The notes below the pieces were generated by a model. The model had not been told where the DNA came from. It worked only from the letters and a program-made list of their open reading frames with translations, and ran no database searches. From Nostoc sp. ATCC 43529 (lineage in GTDB: Bacteria > Cyanobacteriota > Cyanobacteriia > Cyanobacteriales > Nostocaceae), in contig LWTK01000035.1 of NCBI GenBank assembly GCA_003326205.1, positions 121,385 to 185,384 of the forward strand: a DNA stretch of 64,000 nucleotides, given 5' to 3'. Positions 1-8,008 of this stretch are shown here, piece by piece. How positions within the stretch are numbered: the first letter of the stretch is position 1; each line of letters opens with the position of its first letter. The position numbers and the translations under genes are program-made.

Positions 1-700
1 AAACTCGATGCTCGGTAATGTAAAAAGGTGTTTTCTTTGCAAAGTGATCTTGAACTGCTTGTGTTACCCAATGGAGATCGTTGGGATGCACTCGTGTCAA
101 CATTTCATCTAGATGGTTAGAAATTTCATGGTCTTGGTAACCGAGCATTTCCTTCCAACGAGTGGAGAAAAAAACTTCATTAGTTTTAAGATTCCAGTCC
201 CAAATTCCATCATTATTGCCACGTAAAGCTAATTGCCAGCGTTGTTCGCTTTCTCTTAAAATCTCCTCAGTACGTTTGCGTTCAGCAATTTCCTTTGCTA
301 GTTGACAGTTAGCCGCCTCTAGTTGAGCAGGACTCGGTAAAGCTAATGCCTGGGGTATCAATGGCACAAGCTCTAAGGCGGTAACTACGGAGACAAAAGC
401 AGTAATAGCTTTAATTAACCCTGATACCCAATAAGTAGGATACCAAAGCGTCCACACATCCATTAAATGAGTTGTCCCACAAGCAACAATGAATGTGCTA
501 AACATCAAGAACATCCAATCGAAAGGCACATCTCGCCGTTTGCGAACAAAATAAATTAGCATTACTGGAATTGAATAATAAGCAAGTCCAGTTAGCACAT
601 CTGAAAGTAAATGCAACCATACCAGCCCTGGTTTCCAGAGGTAGCAATGTCCGTGAGGGATAAACTGGTTAACAGAGAAAAAATTATTTAAAAATTCCAC
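1..700 (-). CDS. Ethylene-receptor-like (ETR1-type) sensor with PAS domain, partial
   Basis: The gene runs off the left edge, so only the N-terminal 233 or so codons are present. The first 120 residues are a three-helix membrane domain like that of plant ETR1 and cyanobacterial SynEtr1. From a GTG start at 698-700, Asp34, Tyr41, Ile71, Cys74 and His78 match ETR1 Asp25, Tyr32, Ile62, Cys65 and His69 with a constant offset of nine; Cys and His are the copper ligands for ethylene in ETR1. A coiled linker (AEIAERKRTEEIL, preceded by K) and a PAS fold (DGIWDWNL, WKEMLGY) follow. A histidine kinase or cyclase output domain is expected beyond the edge. I chose the GTG because related proteins begin MEFL. 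The domain type is clear; the ligand in this organism is not. Confidence 0.85.
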   Translation of the reverse strand, partial: MEFLNNFFSVNQFIPHGHCYLWKPGLVWLHLLSDVLTGLAYYSIPVMLIYFVRKRRDVPFDWMFLMFSTFIVACGTTHLMDVWTLWYPTYWVSGLIKAITAFVSVVTALELVPLIPQALALPSPAQLEAANCQLAKEIAERKRTEEILRESEQRWQLALRGNNDGIWDWNLKTNEVFFSTRWKEMLGYQDHEISNHLDEMLTRVHPNDLHWVTQAVQDHFAKKTPFYITEHRV

Positions 701-936
701 GATTAAAACCCATATACTGCACAAACTGTAGGCTAGGCTTGAGTACGCTTGGACGTTGGCTGTGGCTTCTACACACACATCATTGTTTACTCATACTTTG
801 TAAAGTTTTTAACCTGAGAACTTAAGATTTATTTAAATTAAAATACCGCGATTGCTTTGGTGATTGTTACCGTAGATCTTCTGAAATCAACCATTTATAT
901 ATAGCAAGCAATCCACAATTATTAATGAAAAACAAA
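701..936. other. Intergenic region between sensor gene and terminator
   Basis: AT-rich spacer upstream of the sensor gene. I see no gene or clear structured element before the terminator at 937. Confidence 0.5.
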
Positions 937-966
937 AACCTCGACTTCTGGTAAGAAGTCGAGGTT
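937..966 (-). terminator. Rho-independent terminator of the cluster's last gene
   Basis: A perfect 12-bp inverted repeat (AACCTCGACTTC and its complement) encloses a 6-base loop. On the minus strand it is followed by a T-rich run (TTTTTGTTTTTC). It lies 38 bases past the stop of the small membrane protein gene, and probably ends the long minus-strand transcription unit. Confidence 0.85.
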
Positions 967-1003
967 CTGCGACTTGTAACTATCACAAATTAAGATTAAT
1001 GAA

Positions 1004-1363
1004 TTAAGAACGTGACATAACAATTATCCCAATCATAATTATTGCTAATCCAAGGTATTGGTTGAGGCCAAGGCGTTCTCCAAAAAACCAACTTCCAGTA
1101 ATAGCAATCATTCCAAATCCCAACCCAGCGAAGACAGGGTAAGCTGTTGAAACTGGTAATTTATCTAATGCTTTAGCAAATAGCACGACGTTCATACTGT
1201 AGAAAACCAGTCCGCTGATAAACCAAGGAGACAATAACAATGATACTAAACCAGGATCGGGGGCTTCAAGACGCGATCGCTTCAATAACAAATTGCCAAT
1301 GCAAGTATTGATGCTAGCAGCGAAAACAAAACTCCATGTGTTGAAACTAAAGTTGATATTCAT
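1004..1363 (-). CDS. Small DMT-superfamily (EamA/SMR-like) four-helix transporter
   Basis: This 119-residue protein consists almost entirely of four hydrophobic helices (about residues 8-26, 38-58, 70-90 and 98-116). That is the size of a small multidrug resistance or ArnE/ArnF-type subunit. A conserved ALDKLPVSTAYPVFAGLG stretch in helix 3 and the FFGERL turn before helix 4 are typical of the family. Proteins of this class either export small cations or flip lipid-linked sugars (ArnE/F). Because it follows a run of glycosyltransferase genes on the same strand, I infer a lipid-sugar flippase role, but a drug-efflux role cannot be excluded. An ATG start and a strong terminator bound the gene. 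Confidence 0.75.
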   Translation of the reverse strand: MNINFSFNTWSFVFAASINTCIGNLLLKRSRLEAPDPGLVSLLLSPWFISGLVFYSMNVVLFAKALDKLPVSTAYPVFAGLGFGMIAITGSWFFGERLGLNQYLGLAIIMIGIIVMSRS

Positions 1364-1444
1364 ACAATCCCGATCAAGAAAATTACTTAATAACCGATAA
1401 TCAACTCTCTTCTTGAGCGCTTCTAAAGTTGGAATAGCGATAGT

Positions 1445-2452
1445 TCATTTCACACAAAAAGATTTTAAATCTTCCAACCACAAATTAACTAAATACAATT
1501 CTTTTTGTGGAATAATTCCAGCTTCTACTAATTTTTCATAGCATAGACGTAAGTTCTCACCCGTTTGCTCTGGCAGATTTGAGAGCGGTAGATCGCTCAA
1601 AATTTGTATAATTCTAACATTATCTAGATAACCAGGAACTTCATCCTTGAAGTCGCGGATAAGAGAATGCTCGTTTCTTAATTGAAATACAGTTGCTTCT
1701 CGAAAAGCAAGGTGTTTACCAAGCTTATACAAGCAGATTTGTGCAACGAATGACCGCCAAATGTCTGTCATCCGAAAGCTTACAAAGCTAGGTAAATAAA
1801 GGAGTGGATATGCCTCTGGCCACCAGAGGGTGTTCTGGGAGTTGAAGGGACAGAATGTACCATTCCCAAGAATGACTGTATTCGGCTTGAACTTAGTCTC
1901 AGTTTCTGTAGTTAAACGATAAACCGCATCGACATCTGGGTCGCCGTCAGCTAAATACTGCTGAATAGGGCAATCAAAAGTGGATGCTTCACCTAAAGGA
2001 CTAGGATTTTTCAAACTTTCATTGACATATTCTAAAGGAAAACCACGCGGCCAAATTTTTGTATCTACAAAGTGCGTGTAAATGTTTTCCCAACCTTGCT
2101 TGTGCACTGGTTGACCTACAACATGTTTATTAATTTCAGCTAGAAAAGAATCGTATGGAATGTTATCATCATCTGTCTCAGCAATAATTTCTGCACTAGA
2201 TTGTATAGCTTTGAGATAACCAATATTTTTTCGGGCATAGTGATTGACAGGGCATTCTTTCACTAAGGCACTGGCTAAATTGAGCTGGCCTTCAAAAGAG
2301 AGAAAATGAACTCCTTCGCAGTTCCAATCATTCGGACTTTTTTTGTCACCAACAATGATTATTTTCCAGTTTTTGGAGAATTTTGCTATTTTTTTAACTC
2401 CCTCAGTTGGATAGTTTATACTGGTGATAACGATAAATTTTTTATTCTGCAT
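1445..2452 (-). CDS. STELLO (DUF288) family putative glycosyltransferase
   Basis: The protein of 335 residues carries the hallmarks of the STELLO/DUF288 family: IVITSINYPTEGVKKIAK at the N-terminus, a WKIIIVGDKKSPNDW block, the YARKNIGYLKAIQ segment and the acidic ETDDDNIPYD motif (residues 91-96 region), which resembles the metal/nucleotide-sugar DxD site of GT-A enzymes. The plant STELLO proteins are Golgi-located; bacterial members are found with surface-polysaccharide genes. Here the gene sits at the end of a lipid/glycosylation cluster and probably adds a sugar to an extracellular glycan or glycolipid. The ATG start lacks a strong ribosome-binding site. Family assignment is firm, substrate unknown. 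Confidence 0.75.
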   Translation of the reverse strand: MQNKKFIVITSINYPTEGVKKIAKFSKNWKIIIVGDKKSPNDWNCEGVHFLSFEGQLNLASALVKECPVNHYARKNIGYLKAIQSSAEIIAETDDDNIPYDSFLAEINKHVVGQPVHKQGWENIYTHFVDTKIWPRGFPLEYVNESLKNPSPLGEASTFDCPIQQYLADGDPDVDAVYRLTTETETKFKPNTVILGNGTFCPFNSQNTLWWPEAYPLLYLPSFVSFRMTDIWRSFVAQICLYKLGKHLAFREATVFQLRNEHSLIRDFKDEVPGYLDNVRIIQILSDLPLSNLPEQTGENLRLCYEKLVEAGIIPQKELYLVNLWLEDLKSFCVK

Positions 2453-2634
2453 AATTTTACTGCCATGACGATTATTTCATTAGAAAAAACATAATTTGAC
2501 GAAAATTAAAAACTATCTAAATCTATTTAAAGTGTTTGAATTTACTTAATAGATTTTTAATCTATACTTATACATATATTTAAGTTAAAAATATGTCAAA
2601 TAAAATAAATCTTTTTAAAGAGAATACTTGTTTT

Positions 2635-3573
2635 TCAGCTAATAAATATATTCGAGTCAAAAGGCATTATCATTTTATTCCAATCTTGATGAATTTCAAA
2701 ATTTTTAGCATTCTTGAGAGCCTCTAATAATTCACTACGGTATTTATAGTTGTATTCCTTTCCACGAATAAGTATACTTTTGACATAAGACCAATTTGTT
2801 GGTGTATCTTTATCTCCTGTAAGATAAGATACGCTCTTAAATCTACCGACTTTTACTCCACAGTAATCAATATGACTTTTCAAGTGACTTTCGTGGTTTA
2901 GTTCATTTTTTCCAAAAAAACAATATTTTTTTAACTTTAGATAATTCATAGCTCTTAAATCTAGCATGTACTCAAACAAACTTAAATAATGGTCAATATT
3001 TGTTTCACTACAAACTGCATGTCTATCATTGTAACCACCGTAATTTTCTTTTGTAGGTATCCAAATTAAATTAGGATTTAGTAGCTTGAGTGGTGGATGT
3101 TCAAGCAGCCAAAGAAAATCTGTTCTTGTAATTACATATCTGTGATAACTTAAATTTTTAGATCGTAAATATTCTATTCTTTTCAAGAGGTTCCAAAAAT
3201 TATAATTTAAATGCATACCCGAACCTTTACGCCCCTTCATCCCGCCTAACCAATTACCTTCAATATTCAAGTATTTATACCATTCTTCTTTTAAATTATA
3301 TTTTGTGTAAAACTCTTCAAATAAATTTTCATAACCATACTTAGGATTTTCATAAAAAGTCACATCAATAATATTGAGTTTTTCTAAATATTTCAAATAC
3401 TTTTCATCTTCTGATTTTAGTTTAGTTACACAAACTATTAAATCAGCGTTTAAAGGTTTAATAACTTTTTCAATTAAGTTTTTATAGGTTATATCAAGTG
3501 CTCTTAATGTGCCAACTATACAGATGACTGCACGCTGATTATTATAATTTATAGGACTATAAATATGGTTCAT
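2635..3573 (-). CDS. Putative glycosyltransferase-like protein, unknown specificity
   Basis: The protein has 312 residues, no membrane segment and no signal peptide. It begins with a beta-strand-rich AVICIVGTLRALDITY block and contains YRYVITRTDFLWLLEHPP-like sequence around residues 160-175 (HRYVITRTDFLWLL), which recalls the acidic RxDF/DxD region of bacterial and plant glycosyltransferase-like proteins. I do not recognise a named family with certainty. It is very AT-rich compared with its neighbours, a pattern common in laterally moved surface-glycan genes. It lies between the STELLO gene and the first of the paralogous transferases, which supports a sugar-transfer role by context only. 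Confidence 0.5.
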   Translation of the reverse strand: MNHIYSPINYNNQRAVICIVGTLRALDITYKNLIEKVIKPLNADLIVCVTKLKSEDEKYLKYLEKLNIIDVTFYENPKYGYENLFEEFYTKYNLKEEWYKYLNIEGNWLGGMKGRKGSGMHLNYNFWNLLKRIEYLRSKNLSYHRYVITRTDFLWLLEHPPLKLLNPNLIWIPTKENYGGYNDRHAVCSETNIDHYLSLFEYMLDLRAMNYLKLKKYCFFGKNELNHESHLKSHIDYCGVKVGRFKSVSYLTGDKDTPTNWSYVKSILIRGKEYNYKYRSELLEALKNAKNFEIHQDWNKMIMPFDSNIFIS

Positions 3574-4038
3574 GGTTCTAAACTTATCAATGAGGATTCT
3601 GTATTAAAGAAAGAGAAATAGATAGACGATTTAATGGGTTGAAGTTCAAGCTTTTATATTAGTGAATTAGCTTATAATCTAAATTTTTAGCCAAAATATT
3701 TCGATTTTTTTAGTATTTAGCGGGTCTTAGATCTATAGATATTTTATGTTTATGAATCAATTAATTACAAGTCTTATGCAACCATCAAAGAATTTTTTTA
3801 TGATTAAAATCTGTAAAAAATTATTTTTAACTATTGGTTGCACTATACTGAATTATTTTAAATAAAGTTCGTCACTTGTGTTGAAAATCAAGCCTTACAG
3901 GGAGTTATAGCTTCAAGTTCAGAAATCTTATCTCAAATGGTAAGATTAACGGCTTTTATTATTGCCCAGCAAGGATTTTAAGCTTATTGACAGACGTATT
4001 TAGCATAACAAGTACTGAAGAACCAACAATATTTAATT
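3574..4038. other. AT-rich intergenic region
   Basis: This 465-bp gap is strongly AT-rich. A plus-strand fragment near 3930-3982 reads as a short ORF tail (about 16 codons ending IIAQQGF) and may be a remnant, but I cannot assign it. No structured element or promoter is obvious. Confidence 0.4.
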
Positions 4039-5406
4039 TTACCAGCAAGCTTTCGCTTTGTTTCCTTGTAGTATGTCAGGTTTTTCTAAACTCTTATTAG
4101 TAATTTTTTGAGAAATTAAGAAGGCGCTTGCTAAAACTTCTATTTTTTTAAGTATTGTATATAAACTTACTTTATCTCTTCCCTTCAATCTTTTCAAAAA
4201 TTGAAGTGGTTCTGTGAAAATAGATAAAGGAATTTTACCACCTGATGTTATAGTACTAATATTATGTCTTCCATAGCATAACTCCAATGCATGATGACCA
4301 GCACTCCATCTAGATACTTGCTCTACCCAAGCTTTTTTTGATGGTTTATCCATCGTTGTATCGATAGAACTGAAAGTTCTATTTATAGAAACAACATCTA
4401 AAAATACTTCATATATAAAACCTGCATACTTAGCTAAAATTGTGAGATGAGTATCTTCAACCCTCATCCCTGGATAAGTTTGAGCGATAACAACTAACAA
4501 ACTAATAAGTGCATCTGTCCTTCCAAATGTGCCTCCTCCTTGCATCCACTGAAAGCCATTGTGTCTACCATGCATCAGGTCTAAAAATAATTGGATAGGA
4601 GGAATTTCTTGATTAAAGTCAGGGAGAAGAATTTCAATTCCATCTACCATAGCTTTTTGATATACAGCAAATCTATTTCTAGTACTAAAAATATCTATTT
4701 GCGGATGCTCATTCAAGTGATTAATCATTAATTGTAAGCCGTTAGAATCTAAATCTAAAAAAGGATATTTTCTTTCAATAAAAAACAGAGATTCAGCATC
4801 GAAAGTAAATAATATTGCAGGAGGTATCCATCCATTTTCTATGCTATTCAAGAGCAACGAACAATAAATATCACCCAATACTCGAATTTTACCTGCCGCA
4901 TGTAGTCCTTCTTTTTGATGAACTACAAATATTCTATGCTGTAAATAATTGGAAACGATATTAGTTAATAAATATGGTTTTCCTGCACACATTAAATTGT
5001 CAAATATTTTCGATGGTATATTATTTGCCGCTTTTTCATCAGTATATAAATGAATAACTTGAACATTTGGCAGCAAAGTAAAACGGTTGATAACAGTCGG
5101 AGCTTCAAATCCATTATTCAAACCGATTACAATATCAGCCATCATCCCTGTTTCAGAAATTTGGTCAATAATTTTAGGGATAGTATAGGGGAAATATTTA
5201 TCGGCACTTTTACCAGCTGCAACAATTCCTAATATTCGGGTGCTATCAAAAGTATTATTAGTTTTAGCTTGAATCGATTCTCTGCAAGACAGAATAGCTT
5301 TTACATCTGCTTCTAACGTTCTGTCTTGTTTTTGCTGTATTGTAAGTCTTTCCTCTTTTAAAAATTTATTTGACTGTTGTGATGGTAATAATTTCGTAAA
5401 AAACAT
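4039..5406 (-). CDS. Putative glycosyltransferase, paralogue of the gene at 6644-8008
   Basis: The 455-residue protein is clearly paralogous to the gene two positions upstream in the operon. Shared blocks include ILGIVAA, YFPYTIPKII/YLPYTIPQII, MMADIVIGLN.GFE, HQKEG/QKQG, KIRVLGDIY.SLL, FTFDAES/ITFDAES, MVDGIEILLPDF and the final PDILQG.KAKA.W. The Rossmann-like N-terminal half with VAA..., an acidic FDAES motif near residue 204 and the IVIGLNNGFE block suggest a GT-A-type transferase, but I cannot name the family. A good ribosome-binding site (AAGGAG, followed by CAAAGCA) precedes the ATG. It is separated from the SDR gene by about 150 bp, still within the same transcriptional run. Confidence 0.55.
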   Translation of the reverse strand: MFFTKLLPSQQSNKFLKEERLTIQQKQDRTLEADVKAILSCRESIQAKTNNTFDSTRILGIVAAGKSADKYFPYTIPKIIDQISETGMMADIVIGLNNGFEAPTVINRFTLLPNVQVIHLYTDEKAANNIPSKIFDNLMCAGKPYLLTNIVSNYLQHRIFVVHQKEGLHAAGKIRVLGDIYCSLLLNSIENGWIPPAILFTFDAESLFFIERKYPFLDLDSNGLQLMINHLNEHPQIDIFSTRNRFAVYQKAMVDGIEILLPDFNQEIPPIQLFLDLMHGRHNGFQWMQGGGTFGRTDALISLLVVIAQTYPGMRVEDTHLTILAKYAGFIYEVFLDVVSINRTFSSIDTTMDKPSKKAWVEQVSRWSAGHHALELCYGRHNISTITSGGKIPLSIFTEPLQFLKRLKGRDKVSLYTILKKIEVLASAFLISQKITNKSLEKPDILQGNKAKACW

Positions 5407-5553
5407 TGCTTTGCTCCTTTAAGATATAACTTACTTGTCAAACTAATTTCATACACATCAATTGAGGTATCTCGCTGTTTAACCACTCTGGGAAAATAAA
5501 AATTTGAATGGGGTCATTGTATGCATCTCAATTTAAGTGAATTCTAACAATAC

Positions 5554-6441
5554 TTAATTGTGTTTGTGATACCTTATATAATGATGAACTGATGTAGCGC
5601 TACTATCTGTGGCAAAAATATTGGCATTTGCACGCTTGCGGTTCAGTTTAACTATGTCCAACCAATGGTAAAGTTTATCTACAAGTTGTGGACAAAATTG
5701 CCCAATAGCAAACATTAGTTTAGCCATATTTGTTGTTAGCGAATTTTGATTAACAATTATCTCCGCTTTGTTTTGTTTGATAGCTTTAATCACTGCATTT
5801 GCTACATCTATTGGCGTAGATGTACCTGCTAACCAAGGAGCAGGTATCCGGCTATTAATAGTCATACCAGTTTCGGAGATATATCCTGGACAAATTACCG
5901 AAATATTAGTATCGGTAGCAGCTAATTCTTGCCGCATAGCATCAGTCCACATAATCAAACCAGCTTTACTTGCAGAATAAATGCTGTTGTAAGGAACTCC
6001 CTTTTTACCAGCCAGAGAAGCAATATTAACAATGTGACCAGTACGCCGTTCCAACATGCTTGGTAGAAACAAACGGGTTAATTCCGCAGCAGCGAGTAGA
6101 TTAATTGTCAATATAGACTGGAGATCGTCTAGAGAATAATCAACAAAATCTCGATAAATTTCTATGGCAGCATTATTAATTATGATGTCTACTGGGCCAA
6201 CAACTTTATTAATTTGCTGTTTAAGAGTTGATAATTCTGCCACGTTTTTAATATCAAAGGGAATACTTATCCCTTTGCCACCCAAAGCTTTTATTTGAGC
6301 GCATGTTATATCTAGTCCTGACTTCAAACGAGAAACGCAAACTACAGTTGCTCCTTCTCTGGCTAAAGCGCGAGCAATGTATACTCCTAAACCGCGTGAT
6401 GCGCCTGTCAAAAGTATTGTTTTATCAGCTAAACTTGTCAT
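5554..6441 (-). CDS. HetN-like short-chain dehydrogenase/ketoacyl reductase
   Basis: This classical SDR of 295 residues has the cofactor motif TGASRGLG (residues 12-19), NNAA (89-92), catalytic Ser in NIASLAG and the YSASKAG active-site block. It should reduce or oxidise a keto/hydroxy group on an acyl or sugar substrate using NAD(P)H. Size and context resemble HetN, the ketoacyl reductase next to heterocyst glycolipid genes. HetN carries an RGSGR signalling pentapeptide; the matching positions here (132-136) read RRTGH, so a pattern-inhibitor role is unlikely. The ATG at 6439-6441 was chosen over the GTG nine bases upstream because AAGGTG lies at proper spacing. It is sandwiched between the paralogous transferases. 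Confidence 0.85.
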   Translation of the reverse strand: MTSLADKTILLTGASRGLGVYIARALAREGATVVCVSRLKSGLDITCAQIKALGGKGISIPFDIKNVAELSTLKQQINKVVGPVDIIINNAAIEIYRDFVDYSLDDLQSILTINLLAAAELTRLFLPSMLERRTGHIVNIASLAGKKGVPYNSIYSASKAGLIMWTDAMRQELAATDTNISVICPGYISETGMTINSRIPAPWLAGTSTPIDVANAVIKAIKQNKAEIIVNQNSLTTNMAKLMFAIGQFCPQLVDKLYHWLDIVKLNRKRANANIFATDSSATSVHHYIRYHKHN

Positions 6442-6643
6442 GGTAAACACCTTAAGTTTGAATCTATTACTGTCACACTATTTAAAGTTCAACAAAAATT
6501 TCAACTTTAAATAACAGTTTTTTTAGAAACCTTAAATATTGATTTCTATTACTTTTTTCACAGCCTTTTTAGTGTAGTAGCTGAATAAGTTAAATTAAAT
6601 AAGCTACAAATATACAGCATGTTATTTACTAAATATAATAATT

Positions 6644-8008
6644 TTACCAAAAAGCTTTTGCTTTATCACCTTGTAGAATATCAGGGTTTTTAGTACTATG
6701 TTTTTGAATTTTTTGATAATACAAAAAACTCAAAAATAATAATTTACTTTTATTAAATATAGTATTTAAATTAATACTTTTATTTGCTATTACCAGCTTC
6801 AAAAATCTAATTGGATGAGTCAATGTAAACCAAGGAAAACCGATATTTACCAACATGCTAATATTATGCTCTCCATAAAGTAATTTTAATGACTCAACAG
6901 AAGTTAACCATCTATAAATTTGTTCTATCCAAGCTTTTCTTTGTGGGTGTTCCATTGTCATATCTGCGATACTGGGAGTTCTGTTTGTAGAAATCACATC
7001 TAAAAATATGTCACCTATAAAGCCTGCATACTTGCTTAAGATTGTGAGTTGAGTATCCTCAGTTCTAATGCCTGGATAATTTATAGAAATTACTATTAAC
7101 AAACTAACTATCACATCAGTTTTGCCAAATGTGCCTCCTCCCCATTTACATTCAAAGCTACTGAATCTACCATGAACAATATCTATAAACCATTGGATAG
7201 GAGGCAGTTCTTCACTAAAATCAGGCAGTAAAATTTCAATTCCATCTACTATTGCTTTGTGGTAAACTGCAAACTTATTTCTTGTACCTAAAATATCGAT
7301 TTTCGGGGAATTTAGGAGTTGGTTTATTATTAATTTTAAGCCATTAGATTCTAGATCTATAACTGAATAATTGCGTGCTACTAAAAACTGAGACTCAGCA
7401 TCAAAAGTTATTAAAAGGGCAGGTGGTATCCATCCATGTTCAATACTCTTGAGTAATAATGAACCATAAATATCTCCCAAAACTCGAATTTTTCCTGCTG
7501 AGTTTTGCCCCTGTTTTTGATGGACAACAAATATTCTATGTCTGTATTTGTAAGCGCCAGTGTTAGTTAAACAATATGGTTTACCTTGGCACATTATATT
7601 GTCAAATATTGGTGCTGGAATATTGTTTGCTAACTTTTCTTGAGTATATAGATGAATGATTTGGGTATTTTGCAACAAAGTAAAACGGTCGATAATAGCG
7701 GGACATTCAAAGCCATGATTTAAACCAATGACTATATCAGCCGTCATTCCTATTTCCGAGATTTGTTTAATAATTTGAGGGATAGTATAAGGTAAATAAT
7801 TTTCGGCTCCTTTAGTGGCTGCAACTATTCCTAATATTCGAGTCTTGTCGAAAGTATGGTTAGTTTGAGTCTGAATCCAATCTCTATAATACAGAACAGA
7901 TTTTACATCTGCACTTAAAGTTCTGTTTTGCTTTTCCCGTAATGCACTTTTTTCTTGGTAAAGTTTTCTGGATTGATCAGATACTTTGAGTAAATTATTC
8001 AAAAACAT
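6644..8008 (-). CDS. Putative glycosyltransferase, paralogue of the gene at 4039-5406
   Basis: The 454-residue protein is collinear with its paralogue over the whole length, including NRTLSADVKSVLYYRDWIQ near the N-terminus, YLPYTIPQIIKQISE, ADIVIGLNHGFE, the acidic TFDAES motif and the C-terminal PDILQGDKAKAFW tail. Only about the last 15 residues and the core are strongly conserved; the region before the tail has diverged. I chose the second ATG (8006-8008) because the same AAAGGAGCAAA ribosome-binding context found before the paralogue lies just upstream of it. The start overlaps the end of the ABC exporter gene by 14 bases, implying translational coupling and co-function. Specific activity is unknown. 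Confidence 0.6.
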   Translation of the reverse strand: MFLNNLLKVSDQSRKLYQEKSALREKQNRTLSADVKSVLYYRDWIQTQTNHTFDKTRILGIVAATKGAENYLPYTIPQIIKQISEIGMTADIVIGLNHGFECPAIIDRFTLLQNTQIIHLYTQEKLANNIPAPIFDNIMCQGKPYCLTNTGAYKYRHRIFVVHQKQGQNSAGKIRVLGDIYGSLLLKSIEHGWIPPALLITFDAESQFLVARNYSVIDLESNGLKLIINQLLNSPKIDILGTRNKFAVYHKAIVDGIEILLPDFSEELPPIQWFIDIVHGRFSSFECKWGGGTFGKTDVIVSLLIVISINYPGIRTEDTQLTILSKYAGFIGDIFLDVISTNRTPSIADMTMEHPQRKAWIEQIYRWLTSVESLKLLYGEHNISMLVNIGFPWFTLTHPIRFLKLVIANKSINLNTIFNKSKLLFLSFLYYQKIQKHSTKNPDILQGDKAKAFW

